Of a DNA stretch of 64,000 nt, positions 7,507 through 15,308 are shown piece after piece; within the stretch, counting starts at the first letter, position 1; each line of letters begins with the position of its first letter. The translations under genes were made by a program, and so were the position numbers. The stretch is from JAFGVL01 sp963662245 (lineage in GTDB: Bacteria; Bacteroidota; Bacteroidia; Bacteroidales; Paludibacteraceae): positions 39,692 to 103,691 of the forward strand of contig CAXXVQ010000010.1 in the NCBI GenBank assembly GCA_963662245.2, in the 5' to 3' direction. Below the pieces are notes generated by a model. It made no database searches and had not been told where the DNA came from. It worked only from the letters and a program-made list of their open reading frames with translations.

Positions 7507-9480
7507 TTAATATTGATTTCGTATGTTAACCTTAATGTTTTCACCCTCGTCGTCCCATTCGCTGTGAAGGAATGCTGTTTCGCTGGCTTCGTATTGTTTT
7601 TTAGGAACTCTACCAGTTAGCAGTATGCCAGTTTCTTGGCTTATTTCTTCGGGTTCTGCCTCCGCTTGCATTATCTCTGCTAGGCGTTTTTTGCGATGAT
7701 TGTCCATTTTTTCGCCTATGGATTTCATTTTGCCTACGGCTCTCATGTCTTTTTTCGGACCATATTGTTGAGCCTCGATAATTCGACTAAATGTGCCCAG
7801 GTACTTTGCGCCATCATAGAGATGTACTTTGTCTAAATCTTCTATATCAAAGCAGTTCCAAAGCTTTATTCCTGTGTATTTTTCGGCTATATCACAATCG
7901 TCTATGCCATAATAGTAAATAGCATTGTCTATTTGTGTTTGAATCATGTAGTTTCGTATTGAAACCTCTTTTCTAAGCCCAAATAGATACGCCCATTGAT
8001 GGCCATTAATAGCTTTTGTGTTGGGCTTGGTGCAATCGAAATGCAGTTGCATTGGCGATTTGTCTATGAGTCGGTACTTGGTACTCCAATCGCAATAAGG
8101 TGTGCGTATGTAGTTGTCTAGTATCTTATCTGTTTCACGAATGGCATCGTCGAAGTTGAAGCCGTTTTTTGCTGCCCATTGGCGCATCTTAATCACATAC
8201 TCTTTTGCTCTATGAGCGTACTTGCGTGATGATTTTACACCCTCACCATAGTACAAATCGCTTTCTGCCATAAACACGGTTTGGAGTGTGCCCCACCAAC
8301 GCTCTATGCGCCCTTTACCCTCGGGCTTAACGGTTTGTGTCATGGTTACACCCTCGTGTCTAAGTGTACTTTCGAGCCACATCCAGTCTGAAGTGTTGTG
8401 ACCAGGAAAGCGGTCATATCTTAGTTCGTAAGGAAGATATCCAGTGTTTCTAACGGCCATTGCAATGGCGTTCATTACAGCATCGGCACTTTCTTCATAG
8501 CAATATTCCCAACCAAGTGGCAAACCGCTCATTACATCACGCACAGCGATAATGTAAAGGAACTTTTGAGAGGTAACACGCTTGCCTTCTTTGTTTAATA
8601 CAGTGGCACGGTGGTCTATGATATTGACACGAGTACCATCTATGTCCCAACAATCGCCAGCATAAAGAGCCGCAGCGGTTGGCGTATAGCTTCTGTATTT
8701 GTTATTGAAACGGCTGCGCTCTCCGTAGCGTTGTTGTATTAAGAATTGTGTTTCAGGTTTCGCCATAAAGTCGCTAACCCAGCGTTGCGATGGTATTTTG
8801 TCTAATCCGTGTTGTAGGCAGGTTGTGCGCAACTTGCGATATATGAATGAAGCTGTATAATTGCGTTGGCTATGACCTAGGTCGAATAGCCAGTTCAGCA
8901 TCATGTCGTTGTTTGTGAATAGTGAGCGGTTTTCGTTTCCTTTGTTTTTAGCATACACCAATTCGTTTATCGGTGTGCCATCTGCATAGGCTTTAATCTT
9001 ATCTCTAAGGTTTCTCCAGCTTACAGGCAGGTACTTTAAACCTTGTAGATCGATTTCCTTGCCCAGCTCATCAAAGAATTGGCTTTTGCTGTATGAAATG
9101 CCGTTGTTTTGAATGTAAACAAAGGCTTCGTGCACAACTGCAGCTGCTTTGGCTTCATCTTCATTCATGCCCTTTAAAAATGCTTTAAAGCCTCTGTAAA
9201 TTGCATTTGCCACGATGTCAACAATATAATTTCGTACTTCAACGGCACGCAATTGAAGTGTGCCTGGCTCGTCTAGCTTTACCGTAGTGGAACTAGGTAA
9301 GCTTGAGTAGCTGAAGTAACAGCGATTGGCAATAATCTCGTGCTTCCACGATTCTCCGCCTTTCTTAGCTCTCGATTTTGCTACTCTCAGATAGTCGGCC
9401 TTTACAGCCTCCTTTTTTATGAGGTAGTCTTGTGAAAGCCACAAGCTGTTGTTGTATAGTATAATATCGTTGTTTGTCAT
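7507..9480 (-). CDS. MuA-like DDE transposase
   Basis: 657 residues, the Mu transposase length. An RNase H-like core is visible with catalytic candidates D279 (WDIDGT), D356 (RYDRFPG) and E393 (GRIERWWGT), followed by a beta-barrel-like C-terminal domain and a basic tail. It inserts and replicates the phage by transposition. It heads the A-B pair and is preceded by a tRNA-like element rather than directly by the upstream gene. Confidence 0.92.
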   Translation of the reverse strand: MTNNDIILYNNSLWLSQDYLIKKEAVKADYLRVAKSRAKKGGESWKHEIIANRCYFSYSSLPSSTTVKLDEPGTLQLRAVEVRNYIVDIVANAIYRGFKAFLKGMNEDEAKAAAVVHEAFVYIQNNGISYSKSQFFDELGKEIDLQGLKYLPVSWRNLRDKIKAYADGTPINELVYAKNKGNENRSLFTNNDMMLNWLFDLGHSQRNYTASFIYRKLRTTCLQHGLDKIPSQRWVSDFMAKPETQFLIQQRYGERSRFNNKYRSYTPTAAALYAGDCWDIDGTRVNIIDHRATVLNKEGKRVTSQKFLYIIAVRDVMSGLPLGWEYCYEESADAVMNAIAMAVRNTGYLPYELRYDRFPGHNTSDWMWLESTLRHEGVTMTQTVKPEGKGRIERWWGTLQTVFMAESDLYYGEGVKSSRKYAHRAKEYVIKMRQWAAKNGFNFDDAIRETDKILDNYIRTPYCDWSTKYRLIDKSPMQLHFDCTKPNTKAINGHQWAYLFGLRKEVSIRNYMIQTQIDNAIYYYGIDDCDIAEKYTGIKLWNCFDIEDLDKVHLYDGAKYLGTFSRIIEAQQYGPKKDMRAVGKMKSIGEKMDNHRKKRLAEIMQAEAEPEEISQETGILLTGRVPKKQYEASETAFLHSEWDDEGENIKVNIRNQY

Positions 9481-9492
9481 TGAGTTGTGTGT

Positions 9493-9585
9493 TGGTGGTC
9501 GGTGGGAGAATCGAACTCCCTCTTAGGGTGGTAGAAATTGCTGCCTGAGTCAACAATACCTTGTGCGCCTTTACACTACCCGACC
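9493..9585 (-). tRNA. tRNA-like gene with aberrant anticodon arm
   Basis: On the minus strand GGTCGGG (5') pairs with ACCGACC (3') except for one G-A mismatch, followed by A and an encoded CCA. A D-arm (GTGT/GCAC) and T-arm (GGGAG-TTCGATT-CTCCC) are sound. The anticodon region is abnormal: GGTA and TACC are separated by a second hairpin TTGTTG/CAGCAA with a 7-base loop containing TCA. Length without CCA is 90. It may be a degenerate phage tRNA or a tRNA mimic; amino acid undetermined. Confidence 0.5.
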
Positions 9586-9592
9586 TGCAATT

Positions 9593-9730
9593 TTACTTGC
9601 TGCTGTTTTCTTTAAATGCGTCTTTCCAATCCTGCCATGTGTAGTCTTTTACCAAGCTCCAGCACATAGCCCCACAACCGAGGGCAAAAAGTGCTACGAT
9701 GGCGTAATAGATAAAGTCGTCTGCACTCAT
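9593..9730 (-). CDS. Small single-pass membrane protein
   Basis: 45 residues: short acidic N-terminus, hydrophobic segment FIYYAIVALFALGCGAMCW, then a charged tail. Its ATG overlaps the TGA of the upstream HTH gene (9727-9730). The stop lies seven bases before the tRNA-like element. Role unknown. Confidence 0.6.
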   Translation of the reverse strand: MSADDFIYYAIVALFALGCGAMCWSLVKDYTWQDWKDAFKENSSK

Positions 9731-9924
9731 ACTGTTGTTGTTTTAATTGGTTTGCCGTACTTTTCTTTAGCGCATTGCATAATGCGGTCGTACATATCGC
9801 CTTTGCCCTCGTTTAGGTTGTTTTTTACCGTGTTGCGGTGCACTCCTAAGGCTTTGGCTACGCCCATTTTCCAGCCGTGAGGCATTACGGTAGGCAGTTG
9901 ATATTCTACTTTAATGGTTGCCAT
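9727..9924 (-). CDS. Ner-like HTH regulator
   Basis: 65 residues containing MGVAKALGVHRNTVKNNLNEGKG, a compact helix-turn-helix. Its place between the repressor side and the transposase gene corresponds to ner in Mu, which turns down early transcription. Identification rests on position and the HTH, not on close similarity. Confidence 0.6.
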   Translation of the reverse strand: MATIKVEYQLPTVMPHGWKMGVAKALGVHRNTVKNNLNEGKGDMYDRIMQCAKEKYGKPIKTTTV

Positions 9925-9929
9925 GTTGG

Positions 9930-10448
9930 TTAGTTTATTTGGTTAGTATAAAACTCGATAAGCGATGCAAGGCGGTTGCGCACTCGACTGCTTTCTATTT
10001 TTACAATTTCACGGTAAGCAAGTATTTGGAAGGTAGAGCCTAGCTCTTGGTTGTCTGCTGGATGATATTCTAGCAGAGGGCTCTTTTTGCGTGGTTTTTC
10101 CATCTCTCGCAGTATCACTTTCTCTGCCCAGTTGCGAAACATCTTGGCATTATTGCTCTTTATAAAGAAGCCTAGGCGAATAATTCCTGCTTTTGTCCAA
10201 TAGATTTGATGTGGTTGGAAGTTCTTTTGAAGGGTGTCAGTATTTCTGACACCCTTTGCTGTAGCGGTTAAAAAGTGTTCACCTTCAATAAGTTCATCAG
10301 CGTTTGCTCGTTTATGCTCTCTAATAGTTCCTTCTTTTACGCCATATCCTTTGGCTACATCAGCCGTAGGCATAAGGAACTCATACGATAGGTTGGGTAT
10401 CACCGATACCTCCAAGCCATCTGCGATTTGTAATTTTAATTGTCTCAT
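9930..10448 (-). CDS. KilA-N/ORF6N-type antirepressor-like protein
   Basis: 172 residues from ATG 10448 (MRQLKLQIADG). The reading frame is open upstream to 10625 but that would run through the promoter region and the repressor start, so the internal ATG is preferred. The segment PTADVAKGYGVKEGTIREHKR is an HTH-like region, followed by YWTKAGIIRLGFFIKSNNAKMFRNWAEKVI, the pattern of BRO/ORF6N phage regulators. It is the first gene of the leftward early operon. Confidence 0.65.
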   Translation of the reverse strand: MRQLKLQIADGLEVSVIPNLSYEFLMPTADVAKGYGVKEGTIREHKRANADELIEGEHFLTATAKGVRNTDTLQKNFQPHQIYWTKAGIIRLGFFIKSNNAKMFRNWAEKVILREMEKPRKKSPLLEYHPADNQELGSTFQILAYREIVKIESSRVRNRLASLIEFYTNQIN

Positions 10449-10471
10449 ATACTTGTTTTGTTTAAAGTGTG

Positions 10472-10513
10472 TATATTTGTTTCGCTGTTCAAATGAACAA
10501 CGATGCAAATATA
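10472..10513. promoter_or_regulatory. Overlapping face-to-face lysis/lysogeny promoters with operator
   Basis: A rightward TATATTTG box (10472-10479) serves the repressor gene and a leftward TATATTTG box (10506-10513) serves the early operon. Between them TGTTCA-AA-TGAACA (10486-10499) forms an inverted repeat covering both predicted start sites. Further TTCG/CGAA half-repeats lie at 10523-10549. Confidence 0.6.
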
Positions 10514-10559
10514 GAAAATATATTTTCGATAAAACGAATGAAACGAAAATTAATTTACG

Positions 10560-10970
10560 ATGATTAAAGAAAGAATTATTCAAATAATTGAATATAAAGG
10601 CATTCCGAAAGAAAAGTTTTATCAAAAGATAGGCATGACATCAGCTAATTTTAGGGGAGAAGCTAAGAGTAGACCACTAAATTCAAATGCAATCGAAAAT
10701 ATATTATCGGAAATACCTGATTTAAATATCGAATGGCTCATAACAGGCAAAGGCAGCATGTTACAAGATATGGAGGTGCAAAAACCTCCTGATAAGATGG
10801 ATGAAACGCCCACTATGTTGGCTATGATGGACAGGATACAGGAGCTTACCATTGAACTCTACGAGGCTAAAAAAGAGATAAGTAGGCTACAAAAAGAAAA
10901 AAAGGCTACGAAAACTCCTAGTTATGGTATTGCAGCCGAACCTGAATTGAAAACATTAAAACACAAATAG
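10560..10970 (+). CDS. Phage repressor (HTH, C-type)
   Basis: 136 residues. Residues 1-65 form an HTH domain of the type common in Bacteroidetes prophages, with the characteristic EWLITGKGSM end. Residues 85-120 form a coiled coil (IQELTIELYEAKKEISRLQKE) likely used for dimerisation. It is divergent from the early operon and corresponds to Mu c. Expected to bind the operator at 10486-10499. Confidence 0.78.
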   Translation: MIKERIIQIIEYKGIPKEKFYQKIGMTSANFRGEAKSRPLNSNAIENILSEIPDLNIEWLITGKGSMLQDMEVQKPPDKMDETPTMLAMMDRIQELTIELYEAKKEISRLQKEKKATKTPSYGIAAEPELKTLKHK

Positions 10971-10972
10971 AT

Positions 10973-11374
10973 ATGGAATTAACAAAGAAGCAAAAGACAT
11001 GGAGTATAGTAATAGGTGTAATCGTTGTTATGTCTATTATTGGTCAGTTTGCGCCACAAAAACCAAAACCAGTTGAACGAATTGAGTATGGCAATCTAAC
11101 TGCTACAGCTCAAACCTGTGCAGATGGGTTATTGAAACAACAGCTTAAATTTCCTGATGGCTGGAGCTATGAGTATAAAGATATGCAGCGTACAGATAGC
11201 GTAACATACAGTTTAAAGGCTATTGTTCTTGCTAAGAATGGTTTTGGCGTGCGTTCTCGTATTAATTACACCTGTGTACTTAAATATACAGGTTCAAAGG
11301 AAGTGTCTAACGATATAATAGACGCAATGGACTCAAGGTATTGGACGGTCATAAGCAATACACTTGGGGAGTAG
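10973..11374 (+). CDS. Membrane-anchored hypothetical protein
   Basis: 133 residues: one N-terminal membrane segment (WSIVIGVIVVMSIIGQF) and a small extracytoplasmic domain. It begins two bases after the repressor stop, so it is expressed in the lysogen. Superinfection exclusion is a reasonable guess from context; no family is recognised. Confidence 0.6.
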   Translation: MELTKKQKTWSIVIGVIVVMSIIGQFAPQKPKPVERIEYGNLTATAQTCADGLLKQQLKFPDGWSYEYKDMQRTDSVTYSLKAIVLAKNGFGVRSRINYTCVLKYTGSKEVSNDIIDAMDSRYWTVISNTLGE

Positions 11375-11390
11375 GTTGGTATCCTAAAAG

Positions 11391-11424
11391 AAAAAGCCAG
11401 ACATGAGAGTGTCTGGCTTTTTTG
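11391..11424 (+). terminator. Terminator of the repressor operon
   Basis: AAAAGCCAGACA pairs with TGTCTGGCTTTT around TGAGAG, then Ts. It follows the membrane protein stop by 17 bases. Confidence 0.85.
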
Positions 11425-11434
11425 ATAATATTTG

Positions 11435-11545
11435 TGCGTGTATTGAAGTGCAAACAGATAACGGAATGTGCACCGATTAAAGTGCGAGGTGATAACATCG
11501 CCCGATTAGGAAAATGCGTGGATTGAATTGCCGATTAATGCTACA
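11435..11545. repeat. Mu-type left end: transposase-site repeats and CA terminus
   Basis: Three 17-mers fit TGCnnnnATTrAAkTGC at 11435-11451, 11469-11485 and 11515-11531. Two shorter relatives with CGATTA cores lie at 11499-11517 and 11529-11541. The array ends in CA at 11544-11545 (5'-TG on the other strand), the usual Mu-family terminus. Host coding sequence resumes at 11546. A five-base target duplication would be GCTCC. Confidence 0.65.
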
Positions 11546-11595
11546 GCTCCTTTTCCGTCAGGGGTATTGTATAATATGATATTTTGCTGTTCCAT
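11546..11595 (-). pseudogene. 5' fragment of a RhuM-like gene cut by the prophage
   Basis: The minus strand from ATG 11595 reads MEQQNIILYNTPDGKG, which resembles the start of RhuM-family proteins (xIIIYxTxDGK). The frame then enters the phage terminus and stops after about 12 foreign codons. A TAnnTTTG box (11615-11622) lies 20 bases upstream. The remainder of the gene should flank the left end of the prophage, outside the window. Confidence 0.5.
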
Positions 11596-11614
11596 AATTT
11601 GAATTGATAGTATG

Positions 11615-11622
11615 CAAAAATA
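11615..11622 (-). promoter_or_regulatory. minus-7 box (TATTTTTG) of the interrupted gene
   Basis: Matches TAnnTTTG about 20 bases before the ATG at 11595. It would still transcribe into the phage end. The rest of 11623-11668 shows nothing recognisable. Confidence 0.45.
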
Positions 11623-11668
11623 GCAAATAATGTCTTGACTAGTTGATTTCTAAGCTACTATATATTAA

Positions 11669-11706
11669 CAAAAAGTCCCCACCTGAAAATAGGTGAGGAC
11701 TCTTCA
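11669..11706 (-). terminator. Terminator, copy 1 of a repeated family
   Basis: On the minus strand GTCCTCACCT pairs with AGGTGGGGAC around ATTTTC, followed by five Ts. It closes the beta-barrel gene. Nearly the same hairpin occurs after the next three transcription units. Confidence 0.85.
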
Positions 11707-11722
11707 TTATTTGTTTTTATTC

Positions 11723-12418
11723 TTATTTAAAATAGAATCTAACCATTAGACTAGAATAGGTAGATGTTGAGCCCACCTCAGTCTCATTATTTTCATCATC
11801 GTCATTTGTTGCTTTTAAAAAAGCAAGACCAACTTCTCCACCAATACTAAAATATGGATTGAAGAAATACTCCGCACCTATTGTTGGTGATAATCCTAGC
11901 ATATTTATCTCTGTTTTTTCTGGCTCTAAACCATAATAAGATGCACTATATGATGAATAAGAATTTGAATTTGGGTTATCAGAAGTAGTTTCAGAAGTAG
12001 CTTCAGAAATCATTTTCCCATAAGCAATTCTAGCTCCAACATAAATATTTGTTTTTTGATATTGATACATTCTAAAAATACCAACTCCAATTGTGTATGT
12101 TTTTGATTCAACCTTTGTATTAACTGTATTGTTGATATAGCTATTATAGTAGCTATCGTAATAGCTATTCTCAATAGTACTTTCTGTTGTAGCTTTTATA
12201 TAAGAAATTTCAGGCTCAATTCTGAATTTATTATCAATATTAAATACACAGAATATTGAATTACCAAAAGAACCAGATGCATTCGAAGATAACTGTGTAT
12301 CAAACCCAAGCCCAAAAGGTCTTAATACAAGAGAGTCCTTCTCATTTGCAAAAGCGTTTCCACTCACTAATAGTAATGTAAACATTACTCCAATCCATAA
12401 TAATTTATTCGTTCTCAT
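11723..12418 (-). CDS. Outer-membrane beta-barrel protein
   Basis: 231 residues with signal peptide (about 1-24, ending GNAFA) and alternating strands ending in an aromatic residue (SLMVRFYFK), typical of small Bacteroidetes porin-like barrels. The middle is Ser/Tyr/Asn-rich (residues about 80-165). Function unknown. Monocistronic, with its own terminator. Confidence 0.75.
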   Translation of the reverse strand: MRTNKLLWIGVMFTLLLVSGNAFANEKDSLVLRPFGLGFDTQLSSNASGSFGNSIFCVFNIDNKFRIEPEISYIKATTESTIENSYYDSYYNSYINNTVNTKVESKTYTIGVGIFRMYQYQKTNIYVGARIAYGKMISEATSETTSDNPNSNSYSSYSASYYGLEPEKTEINMLGLSPTIGAEYFFNPYFSIGGEVGLAFLKATNDDDENNETEVGSTSTYSSLMVRFYFK

Positions 12419-12490
12419 AACTTTTAAGTGTTTATTATTTTTTCGAACGCAAAAGTAGCATTTTAAATGGTTTGAACAAACTTAATAAAA

Positions 12491-12521
12491 CAAAAAATCC
12501 CTACCAATAGGGGAGGATAGA
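12491..12521 (-). terminator. Terminator, copy 2 (diverged)
   Basis: CCCCTA-TTGG-TAGGG hairpin followed by TTTTTTG on the minus strand, immediately after the reductase stop. It retains the TATTGG loop of copy 3 but has changed stem bases. Confidence 0.75.
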
Positions 12522-12522
12522 G

Positions 12523-13056
12523 CTAAGGTGCTAGCCTATAATGTGATTGTACCAAGCCACTTTTATAATGCTGTGAGCTTATTAGAGAAAGTTTTTGTTC
12601 AGGAAAACCTTCTTGAAATAATCTCACCCCAGCACCAAGAAGGATAGGGATAGTGGAAATAATAAGTTCATCCAGTAGCTTATACTTTAAAAGTAAATTT
12701 ACAACTTGAGCACCACCATCTACAAAGATATCTTTCCCGGATTCAGCCTTTAATCTTTGTACAAGTTCTGTAATATCTCCGTTATAAAATTCAATGTTTC
12801 CGATATTCTCACGAACAGTCCGTGTGATTATGTATGATTTCATTTCAGCATGAGGAAATTGTGGTACCTGAGACATTACCCAATCATAAGTTTTACGCCC
12901 CATAATTACAGCATCAATTCTATTCATTAAGCTTTGGTATCCATAATCTTCACCTTCAGTGGCAACCAAGTCCAAGAAACTTAAATCATCATTTGGTTTG
13001 GCAATATATTCATCTATACTCTGAGCAATATAAAGGATAAGTTTTCTTGTTTCCAT
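12523..13056 (-). CDS. RibD C-terminal/DHFR-like reductase
   Basis: 177 residues. MetRKLILYIAQSIDEYIA at the start, IMGRKTYDWVM in the middle and KDIFVDGGAQVVNLLLK toward the end are the NADPH-binding and core motifs of the RibD C-terminal domain family. Related stand-alone proteins reduce pterin- or pyrimidine-like substrates; the actual substrate is unknown. Confidence 0.85.
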   Translation of the reverse strand: METRKLILYIAQSIDEYIAKPNDDLSFLDLVATEGEDYGYQSLMNRIDAVIMGRKTYDWVMSQVPQFPHAEMKSYIITRTVRENIGNIEFYNGDITELVQRLKAESGKDIFVDGGAQVVNLLLKYKLLDELIISTIPILLGAGVRLFQEGFPEQKLSLISSQHYKSGLVQSHYRLAP

Positions 13057-13090
13057 AAATCGTTATTTTTTATAAATCTAATAATTTTAA

Positions 13091-13125
13091 ACAAAAAATC
13101 CCCACCAATAGGTGAGGACTCTTCA
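13091..13125 (-). terminator. Terminator, copy 3
   Basis: CCTCACC-TATT-GGTGGGG then six Ts on the minus strand, after the peroxiredoxin stop. The flank AATGAAGAGT is shared with copies 1 and 4. Confidence 0.85.
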
Positions 13126-13140
13126 TTTACTATACAGATA

Positions 13141-13851
13141 TTATTTCTTCAAAATCTTCTTCAATACTTCGTCTTTGTCAAGCTTTTTGGTACAGAAGAA
13201 CCAATCTTTACAATCTAGTTCGCCATCTTCCATTCTGGCTTTAGCTCCACCACAGGAACCTGCAGGGCCAATAATAACATCATCACCCGGTCTCCAGTCT
13301 GCAGGCGTAGCTACACCAAACTCATCAGCAGTTTGTAAGGCAATAACTACACGGTAAAGTTCATCAAAGTTTCTACCTAAACTTAATGGGTAATAAATAA
13401 TTGTTCTGATAATACCTTTTGGATCAATAACAAATACAGCTCTCACAGCCTTTGTAGTATCTTCGTTAGGCTGAATCATACCATATTTCATAGCTACATC
13501 CATTTTGATATCTTCAATCAAAGGGAATTTCACTTCAACATCTTTCATTCCTTTGTACTCAATCTTTTCTTTGATTGTTCTAAGCCATGCAATATGACTA
13601 TATAAACCATCAATAGAAAGACCTACAAGCTTACAATTAGCTTCATTAAATTTGCTTTCAAGTGTAGCAAAAGTCATAAATTCAGAAGTACATACAGGAG
13701 TAAAATCAGCAGGGTGGCTGAATAAGATTACCCAACTTCCTTTATAGTCAGCTGGAAAGTTAATTTCACCTTGTGTAGTAACAGCTACAAACTCTGGAGC
13801 AGCATCTCCAATTTTAGGCATACTTACTTGTTTTTCACGCATTTCTTCCAT
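13141..13851 (-). CDS. Peroxiredoxin, Prx6-like
   Basis: 236 residues. The peroxidatic Cys54 lies in HPADFTPVCTSEF. A long C-terminal extension with GSCGGAKARMEDGELDCKDWFFC supplies candidate resolving cysteines, as in archaeal/anaerobe Prx6-type enzymes. It reduces hydrogen peroxide and organic peroxides in the cytoplasm. Start may be MREKQV four codons downstream. Separate unit with its own terminator. Confidence 0.93.
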   Translation of the reverse strand: MEEMREKQVSMPKIGDAAPEFVAVTTQGEINFPADYKGSWVILFSHPADFTPVCTSEFMTFATLESKFNEANCKLVGLSIDGLYSHIAWLRTIKEKIEYKGMKDVEVKFPLIEDIKMDVAMKYGMIQPNEDTTKAVRAVFVIDPKGIIRTIIYYPLSLGRNFDELYRVVIALQTADEFGVATPADWRPGDDVIIGPAGSCGGAKARMEDGELDCKDWFFCTKKLDKDEVLKKILKK

Positions 13852-14010
13852 AATCAGTTAAATTTTAAGTTATTAATAATAAAATCAGTCTAATCGAAAT
13901 CAATGGTTGGTATGCTAAAAGAGATAATAAATTTAGGTATTAAATATTACAATGGAAATTAAAAAGCAATGTTTTTTTAACATAAGTTCATTATACCTTT
14001 ATTTATAAAA

Positions 14011-14042
14011 CAAAAAATCCCCACCATACAGGTGAGGACTCT
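14011..14042 (-). terminator. Terminator, copy 4
   Basis: CCTCACC-TGTAT-GGTGGGG then six Ts on the minus strand, closing the LemA-TPM operon. The upstream flank ATGAAGAGT is the same as in copies 1 and 3. Confidence 0.85.
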
Positions 14043-14082
14043 TCATATTCTTCATTCTTAATTTTTCATTCTTAATTTAAAA

Positions 14083-14874
14083 CTACCAACTTCCACCGGC
14101 TCCACCGCCTCCGAAGCTTCCGCCTCCAAAGCCACCAAAACCGCCTCCGCTATAGCCTGATGATGAACCACCACCAAAACCACCGCCACCAAGGAAAATC
14201 CAAGGAAGTGCACTTCCGCCATAACTAGTGTGTCCATTACCATCTTTATCATTTCCGCCACCGCGTTTTTTGCTAAAGATGATAACAATAGCAATTACTA
14301 TAAAGATAATGAAGAAGATACGACCTTTACCGCTTTTTTCTTTTAAGCTGGCTACATCAATTTCGCCTTTTGCAAGCTTATATAAATAAGACACACCGGC
14401 AACAGTTCCACCATAATAATCATTTTGTTTAAAGTATGGAATCATTACTTGGTCAGAAATACGGTTAGCAATGGCATCAGGTATTGCACCCTCCAATCCA
14501 CGACCAATGGCAATAAATAATTCACCACGCTCACGCTCCGTTTTTGGTTTGATTAAGATAACAATACCATTGTCAAACTTAGCATCACCAACACCCCATT
14601 TTTCACCTAATTCAGTGGCATATTGAGCTTTATCCATGCCGGCAAGGTCGTTTACTGTCACTACAGTAATTTGATTTGAAGTAGAATCATCTACCATTAC
14701 TAGAACTTGCTCTAATTCAGCTCGTTGTGATGGAGTGAAGATGCCTGCGAAGTCATTAACTAATCGTTGAGGTGAGGGTCTATTCGGAATTTGAGAAAAT
14801 ACATTTACACAGAAAGCAACGAACAAAAGAATGAACGAAGTTTTGAGCGATTTATTTGTTCTTAATTTAATCAT
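14083..14874 (-). CDS. TPM-domain (YgcG family) membrane protein
   Basis: 263 residues: signal segment (to about 27), TPM domain starting VNDFAGIFTPSQRAELEQVL, one membrane segment (FFIIFIVIAIVIIF, about 185-200), and a C-terminal tail very rich in Gly/Ser with repeated GGGFGG units. Paired TPM and LemA proteins are widespread and associated with cell-envelope maintenance; the precise role is unsettled. It overlaps the next upstream gene by four bases. Confidence 0.88.
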   Translation of the reverse strand: MIKLRTNKSLKTSFILLFVAFCVNVFSQIPNRPSPQRLVNDFAGIFTPSQRAELEQVLVMVDDSTSNQITVVTVNDLAGMDKAQYATELGEKWGVGDAKFDNGIVILIKPKTERERGELFIAIGRGLEGAIPDAIANRISDQVMIPYFKQNDYYGGTVAGVSYLYKLAKGEIDVASLKEKSGKGRIFFIIFIVIAIVIIFSKKRGGGNDKDGNGHTSYGGSALPWIFLGGGGFGGGSSSGYSGGGFGGFGGGSFGGGGAGGSW

Positions 14875-15308
14875 TTTTCAAAAGAAATTTCATTCGTTAA
14901 TTCGTTGATGTCGTCAGGCTGAATAGGGAAGTGCTCGGCCAATTGTTTACCGGCTTCCATAATTGCCCAACATAGTCCATTTGTAAATTCTCCTTTACGG
15001 AAGAAATCAACAATGGTTGTGTAAATTGTATCCCAAAAATCTTTAGGTACAGTTTCATTAATGCCTTTATCACCAATCACCGCAAACTTTTTATCTACAA
15101 TAGACATATAAAATAAAACTCCATTACGAAGCTCTGTTTTTTGCATACCAAGTTTACCAAATACTTCAACAGCAGTATCAAGCACATTATCGTGACTTGT
15201 GCGATCTATATGCAGGCGAATTTCCCCTGAAGTTAGTTTTTCTGCTTCAGTGATAGCCTTCTCAATGCGGCTTTTTTGTTCTTTCGTAAAAAAATCTTTA
15301 GGATTCAT
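14871..15308 (-). CDS. TPM-domain protein, short form
   Basis: 145 residues, a TPM domain (TSGEIRLHIDR, VFGKLGMQKTELRNGVLFYM, DKKFAVIGDKGI) without signal peptide or obvious membrane segment. Its stop overlaps the next gene and its start abuts the LemA stop, so the three are one operon. It likely works with the longer TPM protein at the membrane. Confidence 0.85.
   Translation of the reverse strand: MNPKDFFTKEQKSRIEKAITEAEKLTSGEIRLHIDRTSHDNVLDTAVEVFGKLGMQKTELRNGVLFYMSIVDKKFAVIGDKGINETVPKDFWDTIYTTIVDFFRKGEFTNGLCWAIMEAGKQLAEHFPIQPDDINELTNEISFEK

Noticed and set aside
14058..14294. Minus-strand 78-codon frame in the Gly-rich tail of the TPM gene
   Set aside because: It is a frame shadow of the repetitive GGGFGG coding sequence.
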